A stretch of DNA of 64,000 nt, from assembly GCA_020073565.1 (NCBI GenBank), contig JAIQEY010000031.1, positions 1 through 64,000 of the forward strand, read 5' to 3'. Shown in pieces: positions 17,700 to 26,733 of the stretch (its first letter is position 1; the number at the start of each line of letters is the position of its first letter). The notes below the pieces were generated by a model. It did no database searches. It saw only the letters and a list, made by a program, of their open reading frames with translations, and was not told the origin of the DNA. Source of the stretch: Terriglobia bacterium. GTDB lineage: Bacteria; Acidobacteriota; Terriglobia; Terriglobales; Acidobacteriaceae. Made by a program: the position numbers and the translations under genes.

Positions 17700-18251
17700 A
17701 TGCCGAAACGCAAGACCGTTGGACGAGGCGTCCATCGTCGGCCCGCTAGTGGCCTTGCCGGGAAATCGAACCTGCAACCCAAAGCCGACCGGCCGTTTGC
17801 TCCCGGATACGGTATTGTTGGCCCCGAGGACGGCACGGGTCTGCTGCCGTGGACGTGGGTGGCGAAGCAGATGAGCCCCTGCCGGACGTTCTGGGTAGCC
17901 ACGATCCACGCCAGTCAATCGCGTCCCCACGTGATGCCGGTGTGGGGCGTCTGGCTTGACGATGCGTTCTTCTTCTCAACGGGTCGCAAGTCGCGCAAGG
18001 GACAGAACCTGGCCACTAATCCGGCATGCACGGTGGTGAACGATGACGGCGAAGAGGCCGTGATCGTCGAAGGCTCAGCCGAGGAACTCAAAGACGCAGC
18101 TGGACTGGAGCGCGTCGCTGCCGCCTACAGGAAGAAATACAAGATGGACCCGCGCAGCATGGGCGAGCCGATTTTCATCGTGCGTCCGAAGACGGTATTC
18201 GCATTCATTGAGAAAACCTTTCCGACGTCCGCAACACGATGGAGGTTCTAA
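17700..18251 (+). CDS. Pyridoxamine 5'-phosphate oxidase-like FMN-binding protein
   Basis: 183 residues from ATG 17700, with a good SD (GGAGG 5 nt upstream). An open frame continues 99 bp further up, but that part is translated repeat DNA. The split-barrel signature shows in ATIHASQSRPHVMPVWGVWLDD, FFSTGRKSRKGQNLATNPACTVV and EEAVIVEGSAEEL, ending FAFIEKTFPTSATRWRF. Such proteins bind FMN or F420 and reduce small substrates; the exact one is not readable. It may be co-transcribed with the kinase gene 208 bp downstream, but that gene has its own promoter candidate. Confidence 0.85.
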   Translation: MPKRKTVGRGVHRRPASGLAGKSNLQPKADRPFAPGYGIVGPEDGTGLLPWTWVAKQMSPCRTFWVATIHASQSRPHVMPVWGVWLDDAFFFSTGRKSRKGQNLATNPACTVVNDDGEEAVIVEGSAEELKDAAGLERVAAAYRKKYKMDPRSMGEPIFIVRPKTVFAFIEKTFPTSATRWRF

Positions 18252-18400
18252 AGCATTTTCGTGTGGTTGCGCTCTGCGCCCCAGCGGGCGAGTTCCAGAG
18301 CGCATTCGTATGCGTTGCGGGCGTGGCCGGGCAGCCTCGGTTCGCCAGGACAAAGGTCGGGCGGGAGTTCAAGGGTGGGCGCCCCTATTTCCCTTTGCGG

Positions 18401-18430
18401 TTGACCCGGACTCCGCGCACGGCCTAACAT
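18401..18430 (+). promoter_or_regulatory. Sigma70-like promoter of the first Ser/Thr kinase
   Basis: -35 TTGACC (18401-18406), 18-bp spacer, -10 TAACAT (18425-18430), 29 bp before the ATG. The second kinase has the same hexamers with a 17-bp spacer, and the word GGCCTAACATTA is identical in both, which supports function. Confidence 0.6.
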
Positions 18431-18459
18431 TAGCGCCGCGAGGGTCCGAGGGCCTGCGG

Positions 18460-20874
18460 ATGATCGGCCAGACAGTTTCCCACTACCACATTCTGGGCAA
18501 GCTCGGCGGGGGCGGCATGGGGGTGGTCTACGAGGCGCAGGACACGCGCCTGGGCCGCCACGTCGCCCTCAAGTTCATCCCCGAGAACCTGGCGAAAGAC
18601 GCCAAGTCCCTGGACCGCTTTGTCCGCGAGGCTCGCGCCGCCTCCCAGTTGAACCATCCGAACATCTGCACCATCCACGACATTCAGGACCTGGACGGAC
18701 ACCCCTTCATCGTCATGGAGAAACTGGAGGGGACGAGCCTGAAGGACCGCATCCGCGACCGCAAGATCGCGGTCGATGAACTGCTCGATATCGGCATCCA
18801 GGTTGCCGACGCGCTGGCCGCGTCGCATGCCAAGGGGATCATCCATCGCGACATCAAGCCCGCCAACATCTTCATCACTCCCTCCGGACAGGCAAAGATC
18901 CTCGACTTCGGACTGGCCAAGCTGTCGCGCGCGCTCGGCACCAGCGACGAGACGCCAGTCGAAGACTCGCTGACTGCGGTCGGCGTCATCCCGGGGACGG
19001 CCGTGTACATGTCTCCCGAGCAGGCGCGTGGCGAGGAACTCGATCCGCGCAGCGACCTGTTCTCGCTCGGCGTCGTGCTCTACGAAATGGCCACCGGCAA
19101 GAAACCTTTTTCGGGCGCCAACGTCGTGACCACGCTCGATTCGGTCCTGAACCAGAAGCCGGTGTCGCCGCGCCAGCTGAACCCCTCACTGCCAGTGGAT
19201 CTCGAGGGCATTATTGGGCGCGCGATGGAAAAGAACCGGGGCAACCGCTACCCCAACGCCATCGCAATGAAGGGCGATCTGCAGTCGTTGAGAAAGGAAA
19301 CAGAGTCGGGATTAACCAAGACCGGAGCGAAGCGCCCCGCCCTACCCTATCGCCTCGCCACTACCACATTCCAGACCGCGAGCAAGAAGCAAACCTATAT
19401 CCTGCTGGGGATCATCTTGCTCCTGGTCACCATACTGATTCCGGTGGGAGCGTGGTGGTTCAAGCACCGTCCGGGCGCAGGCGGAGGCGCAGCGAAAAAT
19501 ACCGTGGCCGTGTTGCCCCTGCAGAACATGAACGGCGACATCAGCGTCGAGTTTCTGCGCTTCGCCCTTGCCGATGAAATTGCCAATGTGCTCACCTACA
19601 CCCGCACGCTCGACGTTCGCCCCTCTTCGATTACCCGGAAGTATGTCGGGAACGACCTCGATCCCCAGACCGTAGGGAGAGAAGTGCGCGTCGCCAACCT
19701 TCTGACCGGCCACTTCCTGAAGCAGGGCGACCGTTTGCTGATCACGCTGGAAGCCATCCAGGTGGATAGCAACCGCTTGCTATGGCAAGCCAACATCACC
19801 GCACCCGCCGACGATCTAATCGCGTTGCAGACCGAAATCGCGACCCAGATGCGCAAGGAATTGCTCCCCGCCCTCGGCGCGGCGGGAGGCTTCCTCGATA
19901 CCGGAACGCGCCCCAAGAACCCGGAGGCCTACGATCTCTATCTCCATAGCCTGGCCCTGTCGCATGATCCGCAGCCCAATAAGGATGCGATCGCGGTGCT
20001 GGAGCACGTCGTCGCAATGGATCCCAACTACGCACCCGCGTGGGAGCAGCTGGGCGTGCGAACCCACTACGATGCGGAGTATTCCGACGGCGGAGAAACA
20101 ATGTTCCAGCGCTCCAACAAGGCTTGCGAACGGGCGCTGGCACTCGATCCCAACCGCATCGACGCGGCCGGACAACTGATCACCAACCGCGTCGAGCGCG
20201 GGGAATTAGGCAAGGCTTCTCAAGCGGCGGAAGAACTCGTGAAGCGGCGTCCGGAAAGTGCCCGGGCCCATTTTGTCATGGGGTATGTGCTCCGGTACGC
20301 CGGGATGCTGGAGCGCTCGGCGAACGAATGCGATACCGCGCTGGCCCTGGACCCGCAGAATTACACGTTCCGCTCCTGCGCCTGGGTTTTCATGGAACAG
20401 GGCAAGACTCAGCGGGCCCTCGACTATGTCCGTCTGGATGCGGGTTCGGAGTGGGCCGCCTATGTCATGCCCTCGATTCTCTTGCGCCAGGGTAAAGTTG
20501 CGGAAGCGCGCGAGGCGGTGAAGCACATGCCGGCGAACCCTCGCTATCACCGCGATCTGTGGGAAGCTGTCCTTCAGCTGCGACCCGCCTCGGAGTTGGA
20601 CCGCATCGCGCAAGAGGCCGAGACCACGCAACCCACCGATCCCGACCCCGAGCTCTGGTACTACCAGGGAGCGTTGCTGGGCTATGCTGGCAAAAATCAG
20701 GCGGCGCTCCACATGTTGCGCAGCGCCGTCCAGCAGAACTATTGTGCCCACTCCAATCTGCTCAACGACCCGCTGCTAGCCAAACTGCGAGCCCAACCAG
20801 CCTTCAGCGACGTGCTGACGGCGGCCAGTGCCTGCCAGGACGCCATGCTCCAGGCCGCCTCCACCACTCCTTAA
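18460..20874 (+). CDS. Receptor-like Ser/Thr protein kinase with TolB-like and TPR extracytoplasmic part (paralogue 1)
   Basis: 804 residues from ATG 18460. Kinase domain about 9-275: glycine loop [14 protein letters not shown]38 (VALKFIPE), HRDIKPANI with D131, DFG 149-151, and APE-equivalent SPEQ. TM about 313-334 (ILLGIILLLVTILIPVGAWWF). Beyond it a domain like those of the TolB-N/FlgO group ([54 protein letters not shown]) and then TPR units to the end (AWEQLGVRTHYDAEYSDGG, AHFVMGYVLRYAGMLERSAN). So the kinase faces the cytoplasm and the TPR part the periplasm. It is a tandem paralogue of the next gene. The substrate is unknown. Confidence 0.93.
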   Translation: MIGQTVSHYHILGKLGGGGMGVVYEAQDTRLGRHVALKFIPENLAKDAKSLDRFVREARAASQLNHPNICTIHDIQDLDGHPFIVMEKLEGTSLKDRIRDRKIAVDELLDIGIQVADALAASHAKGIIHRDIKPANIFITPSGQAKILDFGLAKLSRALGTSDETPVEDSLTAVGVIPGTAVYMSPEQARGEELDPRSDLFSLGVVLYEMATGKKPFSGANVVTTLDSVLNQKPVSPRQLNPSLPVDLEGIIGRAMEKNRGNRYPNAIAMKGDLQSLRKETESGLTKTGAKRPALPYRLATTTFQTASKKQTYILLGIILLLVTILIPVGAWWFKHRPGAGGGAAKNTVAVLPLQNMNGDISVEFLRFALADEIANVLTYTRTLDVRPSSITRKYVGNDLDPQTVGREVRVANLLTGHFLKQGDRLLITLEAIQVDSNRLLWQANITAPADDLIALQTEIATQMRKELLPALGAAGGFLDTGTRPKNPEAYDLYLHSLALSHDPQPNKDAIAVLEHVVAMDPNYAPAWEQLGVRTHYDAEYSDGGETMFQRSNKACERALALDPNRIDAAGQLITNRVERGELGKASQAAEELVKRRPESARAHFVMGYVLRYAGMLERSANECDTALALDPQNYTFRSCAWVFMEQGKTQRALDYVRLDAGSEWAAYVMPSILLRQGKVAEAREAVKHMPANPRYHRDLWEAVLQLRPASELDRIAQEAETTQPTDPDPELWYYQGALLGYAGKNQAALHMLRSAVQQNYCAHSNLLNDPLLAKLRAQPAFSDVLTAASACQDAMLQAASTTP

Positions 20875-20974
20875 AAGTGTGGCGTGGGCATTCCTGCCCG
20901 GGTAAGGCTAGCGGCACAACTAAACCGCGAAAAGGGCAAAGCTCGCCGGAGCCGCGTAACTCATTGCGAGTCTT

Positions 20975-21040
20975 TCACGTAGAATGGACTGTATGTATAC
21001 CGATATACGTATATCAAGGCCAATACAATGTTCTACGTGG
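20975..21040. promoter_or_regulatory. Nested palindrome between the two kinase genes
   Basis: A perfect 14-bp palindrome GATATACGTATATC (21002-21015) is flanked by complementary arms CACGTAGAA (20976-20984) and TTCTACGTG (21031-21039). The two dyads are concentric to within 1 bp. The stretch is more AT-rich than its surroundings. It lies about 60 bp upstream of the second kinase -35 element and about 100 bp beyond the first kinase stop. It could be an operator or a cruciform-forming site. Confidence 0.5.
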
Positions 21041-21102
21041 AACACTTCTCAAAACGGAGCGCGGAGGCGTGACGAGCCAACGACCCTTGCGAAGCGGCGC
21101 AT

Positions 21103-21131
21103 TTGACCCGAGAGTGCCAACGGCCTAACAT
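21103..21131 (+). promoter_or_regulatory. Sigma70-like promoter of the second Ser/Thr kinase
   Basis: -35 TTGACC (21103-21108), 17-bp spacer, -10 TAACAT (21126-21131), about 60 bp before the ATG. It shares hexamers and the flanking GGCCTAACATTA with the first kinase promoter. Confidence 0.6.
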
Positions 21132-21191
21132 TACGCTTCACACGCGCTCGGCGGCCTTCCTGCTGCGCCGGCGAGGGCCGCCACGCATACC

Positions 21192-23615
21192 ATGGACCTG
21201 ATTGGGCAGAAGGTTTTGCATTACCGCATCCTGTCGAAGCTGGGCGGAGGCGGGATGGGAGTGGTGTACGAGGCCGAGGACACGCACCTTGCCCGCCACG
21301 TTGCCCTGAAGTTCATCCCCGAACATCTCGCGGGCGATGCGAAGGCGTTGGAGCGCTTTTCGCGCGAGGCGCGGGCCGCGTCGCTGCTCAACCATCCCAA
21401 CATCTGCACCATTCACGATATCCAGGACAGCAACGGGCAGCCGTTCATCGTCATGGAGAAGCTGGAAGGCGAGAGCCTGAAAGAGCGCATCCACGGCCAG
21501 GCGATGGACATTGACCAACTGCTGGATATCGCGGTGCAAGTCACGGACGCGCTCTCGGCTTCCCATGCCAAGGGGATCGTGCACCGGGACATCAAGCCGG
21601 CCAATATCTTTCTGACTCCGAGCGGGCAGGTGAAAATTCTTGACTTCGGGCTGGCGAAGCTGGCGAAAGACAAAGTCGGCACCAGCACCGACTCGTCGTT
21701 TGAGGAATCGCTGACGCAGCTGGGAGTTATTCCGGGAACCGCGGTGTACATGTCGCCCGAGCAGGCGCGCTCGGAGGACCTCGACGTGCGCAGTGACATT
21801 TTTTCCTTCGGCGTGGTGTTGTACGAAATGGCCACCGGGAAGAAGCCGTTCACCGGATCGAATGTGGTGACGACGCTGCATGCGGTAATCCATACCAAGC
21901 CTGCTTCGCCGCTGTCGTTGAACCCAGGACTCCCCACAGAACTCGGGGAAATCATCGGCAAGGCGATGGAGAAGGATCGCAACCAGCGGTATCAGAACGC
22001 TTCCGAAATGAAAGCCGACCTGCAACGGCTGAAGAAAGAGGCGGGCTCGGGACATGTGCGGACCGGGATGCATGCGGCGAGTTCGCTGCGCGTCGCGACC
22101 CAGACGTTTCAGAGGGCGAATCCGAAGCTGAACTGGATCCTTGTGGCGCTGGCGGCTGTGCTGGTGACGGTACTGGTGTCGGTCGGGGCGTGGTGGTTCA
22201 AGCACCGGATCCCGGGCGGGATGGTCCAGGCGAGCAACCACACGATCGCGGTGCTGCCTCTGCAAAACGTCAAGAATGATTCCGAGAGCGAGTTTTTGCG
22301 CTTTGCGCTGGCTGATGAAATTGCAAACGCGCTGACCTATGCGCGGACGCTGGAGATCCGGCCCTCGTCATCGACCCGGAAGTACAGCAACGGCGAGGAG
22401 AATCCGGGGAAGATCGGGCGCGAATTGCGGGTGGGCACGGTGGTGGCGGGACACTTTCTGCGGCAAGACAAGATGGTGACGGTCACCCTCGAAGCCGTGC
22501 AGGCGAAAGACAACCGGCTGATGTGGACCGGAACGCTGACTGCGCCGGCGGACAATCTGATTGCGCTGCAGAACCAGATGGCCAAGAAAGTTCGACAGGA
22601 GTTACTGCCGGCGCTGGGCGCGGGGAGCGTGGGGCTGGAAACTGGCAGCGCGCCTGCTAACGGCACGGGCTATGACCTGTATCTGCGAAGCGTTTCGGCT
22701 CCGCACGATGGAGCGGCGAATAAGGAAGCGATCGCCATGTTGGAGCGGTCGGTGGGGCTCGATCCGAATTATGCGCCGGCCTGGGAGGCGCTGGGGCGGC
22801 GGTATTACTTCGATGCGATTTATTCGGGCGGCGGCCCCTCGGGGTATGAGCACTCAAATGCGGCCTACCAGCGCGCTCTGAGCCTGGAGCCGGGACGGGT
22901 GGGTGCGGCGGGATTCCTGGCCGCCAATGAAGTGGAGAGGGGGAACCTGGACAAGGCCTATGCCGACGCGAAGGAACTTGTGAAACGGCGTCCAGATAAT
23001 GCCTTTGCACACTACTCTCTCGCCTACGTTCTGCGATATGCAGGATTGCTGGAGGAGGCGCAGAAGGAATGCGATGCCGCGGCCGCCACCGATCCGGAGA
23101 ACTACAACTGGCGTTCATGTTCGTTCGCATTTTTTGAAGCGGGCAAAATGTCGTGGGCGAAACAGTATCTGAATAAAGATGCGGGCTCGGAGTGGTCGAA
23201 CGCGGTCATGGTATCCGTGCTCATGCGCGAGGGCAGGATGGGAGAGGCGCGGCAAGCCACCCTGAAGATGACAGCGAATTCAACCTGGATGCGAGACTTT
23301 CTGCAGGTATGCCTGGATAAGGGGCCGGCAAAGGAAGTTCACCGGCTGGCGGAGCTGGCGCAGAACGAGTTGTTGCCCGAAACGGATTCGGAACTGAAGT
23401 ACTACCAGGGAACAGTGCTGGCGGCGTGCGGCGAGAAACAGATTGCCTACAAATTCCTTGCTAAGGCCGTGGATGAGAAGTATTGCGCTTATCAGGCTCT
23501 GCAGGCCGATCCTTTGCTTTCGGGAGTGCAAGCGGATCCGGAGTTCCGAAAGATTCTGCCGGCAGCGGAAGCGTGCCAGAGGAAATTTTTGGCGGCGGAG
23601 CAGGGTGGGCATTGA
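21192..23615 (+). CDS. Receptor-like Ser/Thr protein kinase with TolB-like and TPR part (paralogue 2)
   Basis: 807 residues, colinear with the upstream kinase over its full length. Glycine loop [14 protein letters not shown]40 in [47 protein letters not shown] about 314-336 ([22 protein letters not shown]). Then [40 protein letters not shown], and TPR units ([38 protein letters not shown]). The TM and juxtamembrane residues GAWWFKHR are conserved between the copies. Kinase residues are intact, so both copies should be active. They probably arose by tandem duplication with later divergence; this copy uses less C-ending codons than the first. Confidence 0.93.
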   Translation: MDLIGQKVLHYRILSKLGGGGMGVVYEAEDTHLARHVALKFIPEHLAGDAKALERFSREARAASLLNHPNICTIHDIQDSNGQPFIVMEKLEGESLKERIHGQAMDIDQLLDIAVQVTDALSASHAKGIVHRDIKPANIFLTPSGQVKILDFGLAKLAKDKVGTSTDSSFEESLTQLGVIPGTAVYMSPEQARSEDLDVRSDIFSFGVVLYEMATGKKPFTGSNVVTTLHAVIHTKPASPLSLNPGLPTELGEIIGKAMEKDRNQRYQNASEMKADLQRLKKEAGSGHVRTGMHAASSLRVATQTFQRANPKLNWILVALAAVLVTVLVSVGAWWFKHRIPGGMVQASNHTIAVLPLQNVKNDSESEFLRFALADEIANALTYARTLEIRPSSSTRKYSNGEENPGKIGRELRVGTVVAGHFLRQDKMVTVTLEAVQAKDNRLMWTGTLTAPADNLIALQNQMAKKVRQELLPALGAGSVGLETGSAPANGTGYDLYLRSVSAPHDGAANKEAIAMLERSVGLDPNYAPAWEALGRRYYFDAIYSGGGPSGYEHSNAAYQRALSLEPGRVGAAGFLAANEVERGNLDKAYADAKELVKRRPDNAFAHYSLAYVLRYAGLLEEAQKECDAAAATDPENYNWRSCSFAFFEAGKMSWAKQYLNKDAGSEWSNAVMVSVLMREGRMGEARQATLKMTANSTWMRDFLQVCLDKGPAKEVHRLAELAQNELLPETDSELKYYQGTVLAACGEKQIAYKFLAKAVDEKYCAYQALQADPLLSGVQADPEFRKILPAAEACQRKFLAAEQGGH

Positions 23616-23689
23616 GGGTTGAATGCAATGGCCGCTGGCTTGATTTGTTGCTCACGAAAGAGACGGGAATACAGTCGAAGATAGTGGCG

Positions 23690-23718
23690 TTCACACCATT
23701 CACGTAAGGGAATATACT
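23690..23718 (+). promoter_or_regulatory. Sigma70-like promoter of the secreted deacetylase
   Basis: -35 TTCACA (23690-23695), 17-bp spacer, -10 TATACT (23713-23718), 29 bp before the ATG at 23748. Both hexamers match consensus at 5 of 6 bases. An in-frame TTG at 23718 falls on the -10 and is therefore not the start. Confidence 0.6.
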
Positions 23719-23747
23719 TGCTCCTTTCCTTGGGCAAACTCCATCAC

Positions 23748-26606
23748 ATGTTCATGTCTGGGATTCTCAAAATAATCAAGAGTCAATCTGTGTCCAGTAG
23801 ACGAGCCGCGCTCGCAGCGCTGCGTGGAGCCACGGCCACAGCTCTGGCATTGGCGCTCGCGGTTCCGACCGCGATGTTTGCGGCCGACGAAACGCCGCAG
23901 AAACCGGCGAGCGATCCTTACTATGCGCCTCTTCCGCAGGAGACGGGCGCCGCCGGTCTGAAGCTGATGCTCCGGCGGCTGCAGATGACAGGGCGGCTGA
24001 TGCAGGTCACCGCGCATCCGGATGATGAAGACGGCGGCATGTTGACGCTGGAATCGCGCGGGAAGGGTGTCTCGACGCTCTTGATGAGTCTGACACGCGG
24101 CGAAGGCGGGCAGAACAAGTTGGGCAGTAACTTGTTTGACGTACTCGGTGTGCTGCGGACTTTGGAGTTGCTCGCTTCGGATCGATACTACGGAGTTGAG
24201 CAGCGCTTTTCGCGCGTGGCAGATTTTGGATACTCGAAGACTCCGGAAGAGACATTCCAAAAGTGGCAAGGGCACGACATCGCACTCGGCGACATGGTGC
24301 GGGTAATCCGGACGTTTCATCCGGACGTGTTGATTGCGCGTTTCTCCGGGACGGAGCGAGACGGGCATGGTCATCACCAGGCGTCGGCGATTTTGACGAA
24401 GGAAGCATTCCGCGCGGCGGGCGATCCGAAGCGATTCCCCGAGCAGATTGCAGAAGGGTTACAGCCGTGGCAGCCGAAGAAGGTGTACACCGGAAATGCA
24501 TGCGGCTTCTTCTCGAGCACCTGTGACGCGGCGAACTACACAGTGCGGCTGAACACGGGCGTGAATGACGCGGTGCTGGGCACGTCGTACATCCAGTTTG
24601 CGATGAAGGGACTGCGCCACCAGCTCTCGCAAGGGTCGGGGAGTTGGACGGTGGAACCGGGCGACCGCTTCACCCATTACAAACTGGTGGATTCGGTGGT
24701 GGACTCGCCGAAAGATAACGATGGACACGAGAAGGATTTCTTCGACGGGATTGACACGACCTTGCCGGGACTGGCTTCGCGGTTGGGTGAGGAGGAGAAG
24801 AAGGTACCGTGGCTGCGAGCGGGACTCGAGGATGTGGCGAAGCAAATCCGCGAAGCGTGGCGCACACCGGAAGATGACCTGCAAAGATCTGCGGGTCCGC
24901 TGTTTTCCGCCGAACGATCTTTGGAGAAGGTGATAGAACGGCTTGAGCAGAGCCAACTGTTGGGCTCTGGCAAGGAACCGGTCCTGGCAGTGCTTCGCGA
25001 AAAACATGACCAGGCTACGGCTGCGATCGCGCTTGCGATGAACGTATCAATCGAAGCGACGGTCGCAAGCTCTGAGGGAGGGGCCAACGCCTTACCCTCC
25101 GAAGCGACTGCCCGGACAACGGTATCGCCAGGCCAGAGATTTTCGATACGAATAAAGCTTCACAACGGCTCGAAGTATCCTCTCGCCGTCAGCCGCTTCT
25201 GGATCGACGGTCATGAAGATTGGGTTGATCGCGTTGATAGTGATTCCAAAGTTGTAGCTCCCGGTCAAGATCAATACGGCACTGTGCGGTTGAAGGTACC
25301 GGAAACGGGCACAGCCGACGTGACTCGCCCATACTGGCACCGCGACAATCCGGAAACTGAAAGTCTCAACCAGATCGATGATGAGCGCTACGTCACACTC
25401 CCATTTGTCGCCAACGAACTCCGGGCAAACGCTAACTACCACATCACCGGGCGAAGAGACTTGGTCATCCAGGGATGGGTTGTAAGGAGCGAAAATGGAC
25501 CAGAAACGACAATCAGCACCGCGGTGATGGTGCCGTTCCTGAACGAAAAAGGAGAGACACAACAGCGGCCACCGGCAGTCGTGCCGAAGTTCTCCGTGGC
25601 GGTGGATCCTGGAGAGCAGGTTATTCCTTTATCGAGCAGCGGCGCACGAGGCGTGAGGGTCAACGCCAACTATAACGGGGACGATTCGGCGAAGGATGAT
25701 TTGCACTTGGTGGTTCCAAAAGAATGGCGCGTGGAGCCCCCGAGTGCGCCGATCGCATTTCAGCAGCGCGGGGAAAATCGGGACTTCAGCTTTCAGGTGG
25801 TGCCGCAGGGCCTCGAGGAAGGTCGCGCCAGCATCCGTGCGGACCTGGAGATCGCAGGGCTGAAGTTTAACGAGGGCTACACGCTGGTGACGCGGGAGGA
25901 TCTGGGCGCGGCTTACTACTACCAGCCTGCGCTACAGCACGTCAGCATCGTCGACGTGAGGGTTCCCAAAGACCTGAAGGTCGGCTACATCATGGGCGCG
26001 GGGGATGAGATTCCTATCGTGCTTCAACAGATTGGGATGGATGTGACGTTGATTCCGGCGGACAAGCTGGCGAGCGAAGATTTGAGCCGGTATCAGACGA
26101 TTGTTTTGGGAATTCGCACTTACGATACGCAGAAAGATGTGATTGCGAACAACAAGCGTCTGCTTGATTTCGTGCAGGCGGGCGGGCGACTGGTAGTGCA
26201 GTACAACACCGTCGGGTACACAGCCGCGGCCGGTGATTTTAATGGTGGCAAGTTCACGCCGTATCCAGCAACCCTGAGCCGGGCGCGGGTTTCGGTGGAA
26301 GAGGCACCGGTGAAGATTCTGGATCCGGCGAACACAATTTTTCACTTTCCGAACGAGATCACGCAGAAAGATTTCGACGGTTGGGTGCAGGAGCGCGGGT
26401 TGTATTTCATGTCGCAGTGGGATGCGAACTTTACTCCGTTGCTGGAATCCCACGACCCAGGCGAGAGCGAGCAGAAGGGCGGACTACTGGTGGCACACTG
26501 CGGCAAAGGGACCTACATCTACACGGGATACGCATTCTTCCGGCAGTTGCCGGCGGGGGTGCCGGGAGCGGTGCGGTTGTTTGTGAATCTGCTGAGTCGC
26601 GAGTAG
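23748..26606 (+). CDS. Exported PIG-L/LmbE-family deacetylase with ThuA-like C-terminus
   Basis: 952 residues from ATG 23748. Signal region about 20-45 (SRRAALAALRGATATALALA, cleavage near AMFAAD). The PIG-L domain follows: RLMQVTAHPDDEDGGML with zinc-binding H and DD, LLMSLTRGEGGQN, and the third ligand region ERDGHGHHQASA. The middle, residues about 430-760, is beta-rich (RTTVSPGQRFSIRIKLHNGS, VVPKEWRVEPPSAPIAF), like NEW3/alpha-galactosidase-associated domains. The C-terminal 200 residues look ThuA/glutamine amidotransferase-like (YQTIVLGIRTYDTQKDVIANN, FVQAGGRLVVQYNT, FPNEITQKDFDGWVQERGLYF). It probably removes N-acetyl groups from an extracellular glycan. It is much longer than the usual 220-280 residues of the family. 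Confidence 0.85.
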   Translation: MFMSGILKIIKSQSVSSRRAALAALRGATATALALALAVPTAMFAADETPQKPASDPYYAPLPQETGAAGLKLMLRRLQMTGRLMQVTAHPDDEDGGMLTLESRGKGVSTLLMSLTRGEGGQNKLGSNLFDVLGVLRTLELLASDRYYGVEQRFSRVADFGYSKTPEETFQKWQGHDIALGDMVRVIRTFHPDVLIARFSGTERDGHGHHQASAILTKEAFRAAGDPKRFPEQIAEGLQPWQPKKVYTGNACGFFSSTCDAANYTVRLNTGVNDAVLGTSYIQFAMKGLRHQLSQGSGSWTVEPGDRFTHYKLVDSVVDSPKDNDGHEKDFFDGIDTTLPGLASRLGEEEKKVPWLRAGLEDVAKQIREAWRTPEDDLQRSAGPLFSAERSLEKVIERLEQSQLLGSGKEPVLAVLREKHDQATAAIALAMNVSIEATVASSEGGANALPSEATARTTVSPGQRFSIRIKLHNGSKYPLAVSRFWIDGHEDWVDRVDSDSKVVAPGQDQYGTVRLKVPETGTADVTRPYWHRDNPETESLNQIDDERYVTLPFVANELRANANYHITGRRDLVIQGWVVRSENGPETTISTAVMVPFLNEKGETQQRPPAVVPKFSVAVDPGEQVIPLSSSGARGVRVNANYNGDDSAKDDLHLVVPKEWRVEPPSAPIAFQQRGENRDFSFQVVPQGLEEGRASIRADLEIAGLKFNEGYTLVTREDLGAAYYYQPALQHVSIVDVRVPKDLKVGYIMGAGDEIPIVLQQIGMDVTLIPADKLASEDLSRYQTIVLGIRTYDTQKDVIANNKRLLDFVQAGGRLVVQYNTVGYTAAAGDFNGGKFTPYPATLSRARVSVEEAPVKILDPANTIFHFPNEITQKDFDGWVQERGLYFMSQWDANFTPLLESHDPGESEQKGGLLVAHCGKGTYIYTGYAFFRQLPAGVPGAVRLFVNLLSRE

Positions 26607-26718
26607 CTGACAAACTCTGGGTCGTCCCTCCGGGACTTGGTTTCATTTTGCACTTCACCCAGCGCTGAAGCGCTGGGCTAAGCTGGTTCGCCCCTCCGGG
26701 GCTAGTTTCGTCGGCACG
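26607..26718. repeat. Intergenic dyad repeats, family F copy 1
   Basis: Contains CCCAGCGCTGAAGCGCTGGG (26660-26679 approximately), with 9-bp arms, and two GTCCCTCCGGGAC/CCCCTCCGGGGC dyads on either side. Similar words occur at 44930-44990, 45506-45521 and 33985-33996. Confidence 0.55.
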
Positions 26719-26733
26719 TTGAACAATCCCTTC

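Larger units (their letters stand above)
20875..21191. other. Intergenic region between paired kinase genes
   Basis: 317 bp with no gene. It contains a GC-rich dyad near 20881-20905, the nested palindrome at 20975-21040 and the promoter of the second kinase at 21103-21131. Confidence 0.6.

Noticed and set aside
18248-18430. Minus-strand ORF of 60 codons before the first kinase
   Set aside because: It overlaps the kinase promoter and repeat-like DNA, has no SD and no recognisable motif.
23718-23747. TTG start for the deacetylase
   Set aside because: It falls on the -10 element of its own promoter; ATG 23748 is used.
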